Source: an uncultured Acidimicrobium sp. (GTDB lineage Bacteria; Actinomycetota; Acidimicrobiia; Acidimicrobiales; Ilumatobacteraceae). From it: DNA of 16,842 nt. Under the pieces are notes generated by a model. The model saw only the letters and a list, made by a program, of their open reading frames with translations. It had not been told where the DNA came from and made no database searches. Each line of letters begins with the position of its first letter. The stretch's first letter is position 1. The stretch lies in contig CAINLH010000360.1 in assembly GCA_903850275.1 (NCBI GenBank), positions 1-16,842 on the forward strand. Direction: 5' to 3'. Below are positions 7,301 through 14,290 of the stretch, piece by piece. The translations under genes were made by a program, and so were the position numbers.

Positions 7301-8352
7301 TAACGACCAATGCCACCGACGCGCTCTTGAACCGACTCAGTAGTCCAAGGAATAGCTTTCAAGCGCTCACGAGGAATTGGCATGCCGCTGTGGACCGAGT
7401 ATCCGTACTCGCCTGTCTTCAAACGTTCAAGCGCGGCATCAATCTCTTCGACTTCCTGTCGAGCCTGCGCAGACAACATCAAGTCACGCTCGCGCTCGAC
7501 AACCATCGTGTCGCCTTCGCCGCCCTCTTCGTCAAACTGCACGTCGCCCATTTCAACGTCTTCAATCAGCGCGTGAGCCTCGTCTTCTAAGCGCACTGCT
7601 TGTCGAGTAAGCAAACCGCGCTTCTCCAACAACATTTCACGCTGTGAGGTGAGGAATTTGACATCGAATTCTTTTGTTGCTTGCAAGCCATCCACAAACT
7701 CGGTCTTAATAATTGGTGGACGCGGTGGAGGTTCTGGTTTTCTCTTCGCACGAAGGGCAGCTTCTCTAGCCGCTTCTTTCTCGGCCAAGGCCAACAGTCG
7801 AGCTGCCTCTTTGGCTTCACGTGCGGCGATGCGCTCTGCTTCAAGAGCTGCTTTTGCCGCTAGACGCTCGGCTTCAATACGAGCCTTTTCTTTTGCCTTC
7901 TCTTTCGCGGCAAGAAGCTTCTCTTTCTGGGCAATGATTTGCTGCTTCTTTCGCTCTGCCGCAAGTTTCTTTTTCGCGATTTCTGCTTCGCGCTTGGCTT
8001 TCTTTTTGGCCGCCTCGGCAGCTTTCTTTGCTGCTGCAGCTTTTTGTGCTTCGATCTTCTTTTTGGCGGCTTCCTTCTTCGCCAATTCGGCCTTCTTTTT
8101 AGCCGCAGCCTTCAGAGCATCAGCCTTCTTCTTGGCTGCCAACTTCTTCGCCAATTCGGCCTTCTTTTTAGCCGCAGCCTTCAGAGCAACAGCCTTCTTC
8201 TTGGCAGCCAACTTCTTCGCCAATTCGGCCTTCTTTTTAGCCGCAGCCTTCAGAGCATCAGCCTTCTTCTTGGCAGCCTGGGCATTTTTTGGCGCCGGCT
8301 TCTTCTTGGCTACTGGCTTCTTCTTCGCGTTCTTCTTTTTTGATGTAGGCAT
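7300..8352 (-). CDS. DksA/TraR-like protein with Lys/Ala-rich histone-like N-terminal tail, no zinc-finger cysteines (DdbA-like)
   Basis: A 350-aa two-part protein. Residues 1-205 are almost entirely Lys, Ala, Glu and Leu, resembling eukaryotic histone H1 or the HupB tail, and include three 23-residue repeats at 25-93. A proline hinge (KPEPPPRPP, 205-213) follows. Residues 225-350 match the DksA/TraR fold: a coiled coil with an acidic tip (DEEGGEGD, 274-281), ERERDLMLSAQARQE, and YGYSVHSGMPI. The four zinc cysteines of canonical DksA are absent (S319 and S322 replace the first pair), and the whole chain contains no cysteine. I recall that Streptomyces DdbA at the same locus combines a histone-like and a DksA-like part. 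Roles in nucleoid binding and RNA polymerase modulation are therefore inferred. The ATG at 8352 is preferred over a GTG one codon upstream because AGGGAG lies 6 bases before it. It overlaps lspA by one base. Confidence 0.9.
   Translation of the reverse strand: MPTSKKKNAKKKPVAKKKPAPKNAQAAKKKADALKAAAKKKAELAKKLAAKKKAVALKAAAKKKAELAKKLAAKKKADALKAAAKKKAELAKKEAAKKKIEAQKAAAAKKAAEAAKKKAKREAEIAKKKLAAERKKQQIIAQKEKLLAAKEKAKEKARIEAERLAAKAALEAERIAAREAKEAARLLALAEKEAAREAALRAKRKPEPPPRPPIIKTEFVDGLQATKEFDVKFLTSQREMLLEKRGLLTRQAVRLEDEAHALIEDVEMGDVQFDEEGGEGDTMVVERERDLMLSAQARQEVEEIDAALERLKTGEYGYSVHSGMPIPRERLKAIPWTTESVQERVGGIGR
8074..8280 (-). repeat. Three tandem 69-bp coding repeats in the histone-like tail
   Basis: Three copies occupy 8074-8142, 8143-8211 and 8212-8280. 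Copies 1 and 2 differ at 2 of 69 bases; copy 3 differs from either by 3, two of them at its very end. Each encodes a 23-residue unit around KKKADALKAAAKKKAELAKK (residues 25-93 of the DksA-like protein). Near-identity at silent positions points to recent slippage duplication or gene conversion. Degenerate relatives continue toward lower coordinates. Confidence 0.95.
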
Positions 8353-8358
8353 CACTGT

Positions 8359-8364
8359 CTCCCT
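8359..8364 (-). promoter_or_regulatory. Ribosome binding site choosing the ATG start of the DksA-like gene
   Basis: The minus strand reads AGGGAG, then ACA, then adjacent GTG and ATG codons. Spacing is 3 bases to the GTG and 6 to the ATG, so the ATG at 8352-8350 is the better start. Confidence 0.6.
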
Positions 8365-8375
8365 GACTTGGCGCT

Positions 8376-11300
8376 TTACCGTAGTCGCTCCACCCCGACA
8401 TAGATGGGAGTGCCGTCCAAATCGGTAGCCCGTACCGCGTTCGGGTCCATTGTTGTGAGCTCTGCAAGCGTCTCCGCGGCAATATACGACATGAATGGGG
8501 CAATCTGCTGGGCAAGATCCTCGGGAAGGCCCAAGGTGAGGGTGATCCTGTCGGACACCAGAAGCTTGGCTTCGCGACGTGCTTGTTGCACCGCGCGGAC
8601 CACATCACGGGCGGCACCTTCGGCAAGTAGCGCCGGTGTGAGCTGGATATCCAACAGCACAATGCCCTGACCATCTTGCAATGCGGCGCTCGCGAGAGTG
8701 TCTGCGTCGCCCACTGCCGCCATTAGTTTCAACTGAAACTCGTGCGGCTGCAATTCGACACCGCCAGCAACGATGGTTTCGCCGGTCTGTTTCCAGTCGC
8801 CCTTCTTGACAGCGACAATTACCTTCTGCGTATTCGCACCCAATCTGGGCCCAAGCGCGGCCGGGATTACTTGCAATTCATGCCGCGCAACGCCAGCGAC
8901 ATCAGTTGACAGCACGACATCTTGGACATTGACTTCGTCGGTGATGATGGAAATGAACGGACGTAAACCTTCGGCCAGTGGTGATGCCACGGTCAACTTT
9001 GCAAGCGGTAGACGAACTCGGCGCGAGTGCACCTTGCGCAGTGAAAGTGTGCTGCTGCAAACATCGCGCACCTGATCCATCACGGTTACCAAATCATTGT
9101 TGCAAGGGATCTCGTCTGGTGTTGGCCACTTTTGTAGATGAACACTTCGCTCGCCGGTAAGACCCCGGAAGATTTTCTCGCTCGTAAGAGGCAGCAACGG
9201 GGCAATCACCCGTGTCAACACTTGAAGTGTTGTGTGCAAAGTATCTATCGCCTCTTGGTCTCCCGCCCAAAAACGGTCGCGACTTCGACGGATGTACCAA
9301 TTGGTTAAGGCATCCAAAAACCCTCGCACTTGCTGACACGCTTCGAACAGGTCGTACGAGTCCATCAATTTGGTTGTCTCCGCAACGAGTTTGTGCAGTT
9401 TGGAAAAGATGTACACATCCAACACATTCGTTGACGAATAATTAATTGACCCTGATTTCTCTTCGGCGTTGGCGTAGAGCGAAAGGAAATACCAACTGTT
9501 CCAAAGCGGCAGCATGACTTGACGCACGGTGTCACGAATGCCCTCCTCTGTTACAGCGAAGTCGGAGCCGCGCAGGATCGAGGAGGACAGGAGATACCAG
9601 CGCATTGCATCAGCGCCATAGGTATCGAACACGTTCATTGGGTCTGGGTAGTTGCGCAGACTCTTGGACATCTTGGCCCCGTCAGCGCCAAGCACAATGC
9701 CGTGGCTGACACAGGTTGAAAAGGCAGGTCGGTCGAACAAAGCCGTCGCCAAAACGTGCAACGTATAAAACCAGCCTCGAGTTTGGCCGATGTACTCCAC
9801 AATGAAGTCGCCTGGATTGTGCTTCTCGAACCACTCCTGGTTCTCGAACGGATAATGCACTTGTGCGAAAGGCATGGATCCACTTTCGAACCAACAGTCC
9901 AGTACTTCAGGCACCCGGCGCATCATCGATTTGCCGGTGGGATCATCTGGGTTTGGTCGAACCAAGTCATCAACGATTGGGCGGTGCAAATCCGCAACTT
10001 TCACACCGAAGTCACGTTCTAACTCGGCCACACTTCCGTACACATCAATGCGCGGATAAACAGGATCGTCGCTTCGCCAAACCGGAATCGGCGAACCCCA
10101 AAAGCGATTGCGGCTAATTGTCCAATCGCGAGCATTTTCAAGCCACTTACCGAAGCTTCCTTGCTGCAAATGATCGGGAACCCACGTAATGGTGTTATTT
10201 AGTTCAACCATTCGATCCTTGATCATCGTCACGTTGACGAACCATGAACTCACGGCCTTATAAATGAGCGGCTTTCCTGTGCGCCAACAATGCGGGTATG
10301 CGTGATCGTATGTTTCATGCCGCAACACCACGCCGCGGTCTTTCAGAACCCGAATGATCAGAGGATTGGCATCGAACACCAATTGTCCCTGAAAATCTGG
10401 AACCTCACTGGTGAACTGCCCCCTGCTATCTACCGGCACTACAAGCTCGATGCCATTGTCCTTACAAACACGTTGGTCGTCCTCGCCGAAACCTGGAGCC
10501 ATATGCACAACGCCCGTACCGTCTTCGGTGGTGACAAAATCGCCGGACAACACACGAAACGCATCAGCATGATCTGCGAAATAAGGAAACAGCGGCGTGT
10601 AGCGCATGCCAACAAGCGTCGAACCCATCACGGTTTCGAGAACAACTGCACCTTCGAGCTCTTTGGCATAAGCCTCCAGCCGGGCCTGCGCAATGACATA
10701 TACCTTTGCTTCATGCGATACGCGAACGTATTCGACGTCGGGCGAAACAGCTAGGGCCAAGTTGCTCGGCAATGTCCATGGTGTTGTTGTCCAGGCCAAC
10801 AGCGAGTCGCCATTTTCCAATACAAAACCAACGGTGAGGGCTGGGTCTTGCACCTGTTTGTACGCATCGTCCATGCGCGTTTCGGTATTTGAAAGCGGTG
10901 TTTCGAGCGCCCACGAATAGGGCAAAACGCGGAAGCCTTCATAGATCAGACCCTTGTCCCACAGAGTTTTGAAAGCCCACATCACGCTTTCCATGTACGG
11001 CATATCAAGCGTCTTGTAGTCGTTGGCAAAATCCACCCAACGCGCCTGCCGAGTTACATAACGCTCCCAATCGCTGGTGTATTGCAAAACCGAAACCTTG
11101 CAATAATCATTGAATTTCTCAATTCCAAAGTCTGTGATGGCTTGTGTTCCAGAAATGCCCAACTGCCTCTCGGCTTCTGCCTCGGCAGGCAAGCCATGAC
11201 AATCCCAACCGAAGCGACGCTCGACGCGCTTGCCACGCATGGTCTGGTAGCGAGGCACTGCATCCTTCACAAACCCTGTGAGCAAATGACCGTAGTGAGG

Positions 11301-11474
11301 CAACCCATTAGCGAAAGGTGGACCATCATAAAAGACGTACTCATTTTCGCCGTTCGCACCAGCTTCATGCTGCGCAATCGACGCTTCAAAGGTTTTATCG
11401 TTTGCCCAATATGCGAGTGTCTCGCTTTCAAGCGCCGGAAATTGCGGCTGAGGCTCTACCGATGGATACGTCAC
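8376..11474 (-). CDS. ileS: Isoleucyl-tRNA synthetase, type 2 (IleRS2)
   Basis: A 1032-aa class Ia aminoacyl-tRNA synthetase that charges tRNA-Ile. The ATP-binding signature is HYGH (60-63) in GPPFANGLPHYGH, and KMSKS lies at 601-605. The CP1 editing domain shows TTTPWTLPSN (229-238) and GTGVVHMAPGFGEDD. The FANGLPHYGH form is that of type-2 (eukaryote-like) IleRS, a group known for low sensitivity to mupirocin. The HxGH order is the normal one, not the swapped GxHH reported in hyper-resistant enzymes. The anticodon-binding domain and the long C-terminal region are complete. The start is GTG with no visible Shine-Dalgarno; a TACACT hexamer ends 8 bases before it, so a leaderless transcript is possible. 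It follows yggT by 40 bases and precedes the DksA-like gene by 23. The family is certain; type 2 is very likely. Confidence 0.98.
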   Translation of the reverse strand: MTYPSVEPQPQFPALESETLAYWANDKTFEASIAQHEAGANGENEYVFYDGPPFANGLPHYGHLLTGFVKDAVPRYQTMRGKRVERRFGWDCHGLPAEAEAERQLGISGTQAITDFGIEKFNDYCKVSVLQYTSDWERYVTRQARWVDFANDYKTLDMPYMESVMWAFKTLWDKGLIYEGFRVLPYSWALETPLSNTETRMDDAYKQVQDPALTVGFVLENGDSLLAWTTTPWTLPSNLALAVSPDVEYVRVSHEAKVYVIAQARLEAYAKELEGAVVLETVMGSTLVGMRYTPLFPYFADHADAFRVLSGDFVTTEDGTGVVHMAPGFGEDDQRVCKDNGIELVVPVDSRGQFTSEVPDFQGQLVFDANPLIIRVLKDRGVVLRHETYDHAYPHCWRTGKPLIYKAVSSWFVNVTMIKDRMVELNNTITWVPDHLQQGSFGKWLENARDWTISRNRFWGSPIPVWRSDDPVYPRIDVYGSVAELERDFGVKVADLHRPIVDDLVRPNPDDPTGKSMMRRVPEVLDCWFESGSMPFAQVHYPFENQEWFEKHNPGDFIVEYIGQTRGWFYTLHVLATALFDRPAFSTCVSHGIVLGADGAKMSKSLRNYPDPMNVFDTYGADAMRWYLLSSSILRGSDFAVTEEGIRDTVRQVMLPLWNSWYFLSLYANAEEKSGSINYSSTNVLDVYIFSKLHKLVAETTKLMDSYDLFEACQQVRGFLDALTNWYIRRSRDRFWAGDQEAIDTLHTTLQVLTRVIAPLLPLTSEKIFRGLTGERSVHLQKWPTPDEIPCNNDLVTVMDQVRDVCSSTLSLRKVHSRRVRLPLAKLTVASPLAEGLRPFISIITDEVNVQDVVLSTDVAGVARHELQVIPAALGPRLGANTQKVIVAVKKGDWKQTGETIVAGGVELQPHEFQLKLMAAVGDADTLASAALQDGQGIVLLDIQLTPALLAEGAARDVVRAVQQARREAKLLVSDRITLTLGLPEDLAQQIAPFMSYIAAETLAELTTMDPNAVRATDLDGTPIYVGVERLR

Positions 11475-11514
11475 GGTGCGTCAGTGTATGGCTTGGGCAC
11501 TCTGGGTGCTGGAA

Positions 11515-11769
11515 TTAGCAGCCGAGAATGAACTGTTGAACGACGATATTGAGGAATAGCACAACAATGATCGGCGACAAATCAAGCGGACCAGCAAAAG
11601 GCACCGCACGTCGGACTGGCAGTAGTACTGGGTCTGTTGCACGAAAGACCAGTCGAATGACCTGGCCGAATGGGCCATTTGGATTGGCTGGGAACCAAGA
11701 ACTGATCACTCGAATGATGATCAACAACACGTAGAAACTGACGAGTTGACACAACAGTTCTCTAATCAT
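11515..11769 (-). CDS. YggT/YlmG family membrane protein
   Basis: An 84-aa small membrane protein of the YggT (YlmG) family. Two hydrophobic segments, about 9-26 and 64-83, flank a loop with the family motif RATDPVLLPVRRAVP (43-57). YlmG proteins lie next to sepF in many Gram-positive and cyanobacterial genomes and are linked to division and nucleoid or osmotic functions without a defined biochemical activity. The gene follows sepF by 16 bases and is likely cotranscribed. No clear ribosome binding site precedes the ATG. In Streptomyces divIVA comes next; here ileS follows directly. Confidence 0.9.
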   Translation of the reverse strand: MIRELLCQLVSFYVLLIIIRVISSWFPANPNGPFGQVIRLVFRATDPVLLPVRRAVPFAGPLDLSPIIVVLFLNIVVQQFILGC

Positions 11770-11785
11770 TGGTGATGTCGTTTCG

Positions 11786-12325
11786 TTAACCGCGTGTAAC
11801 GCGGACCCCGGAAGGCTTAATCAGAAATGCACCAGGTGAAACCTTTTCAATTTGACCCTCAAGCCCGTAGACAAGCCCTGAAACGAAATCGATTAAGCGT
11901 CGCGCTGTTTCTTCATCGGCACCCGCAATGTTCATGACAACGGGTTGACCAGATTTCAATAAGTCGGCAATGTCTTTGGCTTGGTCGTAACGAGTCGGAC
12001 GCACAGTAACTGCTTCCGCTGTTGAAACCGACAGAGGACGTACTGTTGGTACTGATCGATTTGATGATGGACGCAATTGCACGCTCGAGTCGTCACGAAC
12101 TTGAGGCTGTCTTGCGCGAACTCCGCGTGGCTCTGGCATCGGCTCGTCGTACTCTTCTTCGTAGTCGTCGTATTCCTGAACGACTTGGCGTGAAGATCGA
12201 GCCTGCGGAGCACGAACTTGCCGTTGGCGCTCTGGCCGAACTTGTGCAACTGAAGCGTCGTAGTCGTCATATGCATCATCTGGCCCAAGACCTAGATAAT
12301 CCATTGCTTTTCGAAACATTGACAT
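11786..12325 (-). CDS. sepF: Cell division protein SepF
   Basis: A 179-aa FtsZ-binding protein that joins the Z-ring to the membrane. The N-terminus MSMFRKAMDYLGL matches the amphipathic membrane-targeting helix of SepF. Residues about 15-100 are an Arg/Asp/Gln-rich low-complexity linker. The C-terminal DUF552 domain (about 107-175) starts VTVRPTRYDQAKDIADLLKS and contains VVMNIAGADEE and RRLIDFVSGLVYGL, the expected dimer and FtsZ-binding core. With no ftsA in the cluster, SepF is the likely main anchor. Two starts are possible. At ATG 12325 a TATTGT hexamer lies 7 bases upstream, which would suit a leaderless mRNA. At ATG 12319 an AGGG lies 6 bases upstream. I report the longer form. It lies 50 bases after yggS. 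Confidence 0.96.
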   Translation of the reverse strand: MSMFRKAMDYLGLGPDDAYDDYDASVAQVRPERQRQVRAPQARSSRQVVQEYDDYEEEYDEPMPEPRGVRARQPQVRDDSSVQLRPSSNRSVPTVRPLSVSTAEAVTVRPTRYDQAKDIADLLKSGQPVVMNIAGADEETARRLIDFVSGLVYGLEGQIEKVSPGAFLIKPSGVRVTRG

Positions 12326-12340
12326 CCCTAAAACAATAGC

Positions 12341-12369
12341 CCAATACGCATATTCGTGCGCGTTATTGG
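12341..12369 (-). other. Inverted repeat between yggS and sepF (possible RNA hairpin)
   Basis: CCAATA (12341-12346) pairs with TATTGG (12364-12369). CGC at 12347-12349 then pairs with GCG (12360-12362) if base 12363 is bulged, leaving a 10-base loop. It sits between the yggS stop and the sepF start. On the minus strand only a weak GTTTT follows some bases later, so a terminator is not convincing; it may separate or attenuate sepF expression. Confidence 0.4.
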
Positions 12370-12375
12370 TCTTTT

Positions 12376-13032
12376 CTATGCAGCGGAGCGGCTGCCAAAA
12401 ATGGCCGACCCAACTCGAACCAGAGTCGACCCCTCTTCTACGGCGATTTCTAGATCGTTAGTCATGCCCATACTCAGCCCTCCGACACCGAGATCGTGAG
12501 CGATTGATCTAAGCAAACGAAATGCAGCCCGAGTTCGGGCCGTGTCCCCGTCGGTTGGGCCCACTGTCATCAGGCCTTCCACTATTGCCCCGTTGCGGGC
12601 CGCATGGGCTACGACGGTTGCTGTGGCTTCTGGGTCGCAACCGCCTTTGCCCAACTCCATTGTGGTGTTGACCTGCACATAGATACGGGGCGGCTTACTG
12701 GGGCTACGGCGAGAGATTTCGTCGATAAGCGAGGTTCGATCGACCGATTGCCAAACATCAACAATTTCGGTCAATGACTTCACTTTATTGCTTTGTAATT
12801 GCCCGATGAAGTGCACGGGCGGACGCATCTCGAGCGGCACGTGTTGAGCTTTGGCAACAAGTTCCTGAGCGTAGTTTTCGCCGACTCCGTCGACACCTGC
12901 CTCTCGGGCTGCAAGCCAGGAAGTTTCGTCGAACGTTTTCGTAACCGCGACGAGCTCTACGTGCAAACCCCCAGCATCAATAATGCGCTGGCGTACAACT
13001 GCTACGCGTTCGGATACCTCTGCGGCGTTCAC
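12376..13032 (-). CDS. YggS/YlmE family pyridoxal-phosphate-binding protein (PLPBP)
   Basis: A 218-aa single-domain PLP homeostasis protein with an alanine-racemase-like TIM barrel. PLP would be held by K32 in LVAVTKTF. Other family motifs are GENYAQEL (51-58), HFIGQLQSNK, and SMGMTNDLEIAVEEGSTLVRVGSAIFGSR near the C-terminus, where the usual serine in SMGMS is a threonine. The family has no known enzymatic activity and buffers intracellular PLP. Its Streptomyces counterpart is ylmE of the division cluster, and the position between ftsZ and sepF agrees. The GTG start lies 16 bases after ftsZ. The usual ylmD neighbour is missing. Confidence 0.95.
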   Translation of the reverse strand: MNAAEVSERVAVVRQRIIDAGGLHVELVAVTKTFDETSWLAAREAGVDGVGENYAQELVAKAQHVPLEMRPPVHFIGQLQSNKVKSLTEIVDVWQSVDRTSLIDEISRRSPSKPPRIYVQVNTTMELGKGGCDPEATATVVAHAARNGAIVEGLMTVGPTDGDTARTRAAFRLLRSIAHDLGVGGLSMGMTNDLEIAVEEGSTLVRVGSAIFGSRSAA

Positions 13033-13048
13033 GCCTGTTTAGAAGCGT

Positions 13049-14155
13049 CTATTTCAAGAAGGAAGGAACGTCGAGGCCATCGCTGTCGTCCCGCAATGGA
13101 TCTTCGCCCGAGCCAAACAACTCTTTCAAACGACTTCCCTTGTTGTCTGCAGGACGAGCATCGTTTGATCGTTGATCACGAGCAGCGGCACGCGATCCGG
13201 ATGTCTCGGTTCGATCGAAGCCCGCTGCGATAACCGTTACGCGTACCTCATCTTCGAGTTCGTCGTCGATAACGGTACCGAAAATGATGTTGGCATCTTG
13301 ATGTGCAACGCCATGAACTATTTCGGCGGCCGAATTCAACTCGAACAAGCCCATGTCTGATGGTCCAGTGATGTTCAACAGAATGCCACGGGCGCCCTCG
13401 ATAGACGATTCGAGTAGCGGTGAGTTGATCGCTGCGTTTGCGGCATTGATTGCACGGTTGTCGCCCGTTGCTTTGCCGGTTCCCATCAAAGCGCTACCCG
13501 CATTTGTCAAAATCATCTTGACGTCAGCAAAGTCTGTATTGATGAGGCCTGGCGTTGTGATCAAGTTGGTGATACCAGCAACACCCTGCAAGAGCACATC
13601 GTCTGCTTTGCGGAACGCGTCAAGCAAGCTTGTCTTGTCGGTAGCGACAGAGAGCAACCGCTCGTTCGGGATGATGATCAACGTGTCTACTTTGTCTTTC
13701 AACTTGTTGATTCCAGATTCGGCCTGAAGCGAACGACGTCGACCTTCAAAGCCGAATGGTCGGGTAACAATGCCCACAGTTAGCGCGCCAGCAGCGCGTG
13801 CGATCTCGGCAATGATCGGAGCAGCGCCAGTACCGGTGCCACCACCTTCGCCTGCGGTGATAAACACCATGTCCGCGCCGCTCACTAGTTCTTCAATATC
13901 TGCGCGCGACGTTTCTGCCGCCTCACGACCAATTTCTGGATCGCTTCCAGCGCCTAGTCCGCGAGTGAGCTCACGACCGATATCGATTTTGAAGTCGGCA
14001 TCACTCATCAACAGGGCTTGAGCGTCGGTGTTCACCGCCACGAACTCGACTCCGCGCAGGCCTGCGTCGATCATTCGGTTGATGGCATTAACGCCGCCAC
14101 CACCAACACCGATCACTTTGATCACTGCGAGATAGTTCTGTGGTGCACCAGCCAT
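13049..14155 (-). CDS. ftsZ: Cell division GTPase FtsZ
   Basis: A 368-aa tubulin homologue that polymerises into the Z-ring at midcell. The start is the ATG at 14155, where homology begins (MAGAPQNYLAVIKVIGVGGG) and AGGAGG sits 9 bases upstream; the frame stays open for 36 more codons but those residues have no FtsZ character. Motifs: nucleotide-binding GGGGVNAINRM (18-28), tubulin signature GGGTGTG (104-110), and the synergy loop NTDFADVKMI (206-215) that completes the neighbour's GTPase site. A linker of about 40 residues leads to the C-terminal peptide LDVPSFLK (361-368), which docks SepF and other partners. The gene lies between murB-ftsQ and yggS and is preceded by a 135-base leader that probably holds its own promoter. 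Confidence 0.98.
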   Translation of the reverse strand: MAGAPQNYLAVIKVIGVGGGGVNAINRMIDAGLRGVEFVAVNTDAQALLMSDADFKIDIGRELTRGLGAGSDPEIGREAAETSRADIEELVSGADMVFITAGEGGGTGTGAAPIIAEIARAAGALTVGIVTRPFGFEGRRRSLQAESGINKLKDKVDTLIIIPNERLLSVATDKTSLLDAFRKADDVLLQGVAGITNLITTPGLINTDFADVKMILTNAGSALMGTGKATGDNRAINAANAAINSPLLESSIEGARGILLNITGPSDMGLFELNSAAEIVHGVAHQDANIIFGTVIDDELEDEVRVTVIAAGFDRTETSGSRAAARDQRSNDARPADNKGSRLKELFGSGEDPLRDDSDGLDVPSFLK

Positions 14156-14290
14156 TGTTATTTTCCTCCTGCGATCGATGGGAAGCATCGAAAAAACCGT
14201 ATGTACTTTTTTAACTTGTCCTTCAGCCTTACATAAACCGAGGGTTGACCCGAGCCATACCACCTCTATTCCGCCCCAAAACCGCCACTT
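14156..14290 (-). promoter_or_regulatory. Leader region of ftsZ with strong ribosome binding site and hairpin
   Basis: These 135 bases contain no gene. AGGAGG (plus-strand complement at 14165-14170) is 9 bases from the ftsZ ATG and fixes that start. A perfect 6-bp hairpin with a 5-base loop (14175-14180 with 14186-14191) ends 4 bases before AGGAGG. Farther upstream an imperfect dyad GGGT-CA-ACCC (around 14242-14251) is flanked by CTCGG direct repeats, and AT-rich stretches could hold a -10, such as TATGTAA. The base composition and position suggest a promoter, but I cannot name -35/-10 boxes with confidence. Confidence 0.55.

Noticed and set aside
8074..8280. Regularly spaced repeats as a possible CRISPR array
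   Set aside because: The units are directly contiguous with no spacers, keep the reading frame and encode a protein repeat.
7649..8428. Plus-strand open frame of 259 codons rich in Phe, Ala and Leu, resembling a membrane protein
   Set aside because: It is the antisense of the Lys/Ala-rich tail of the DksA-like gene. Lys codons read backwards give Phe/Leu, and the minus-strand frame has clear homology, a ribosome binding site and operon context.
10290..10754. Plus-strand open frame of 154 codons inside ileS
   Set aside because: It lies wholly antisense to conserved IleRS editing-domain sequence and shows no recognisable domain or start signal.
14156..14263. Longer start for ftsZ, 36 codons upstream
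   Set aside because: The added residues do not resemble FtsZ, and a consensus AGGAGG lies 9 bases before the ATG at 14155.
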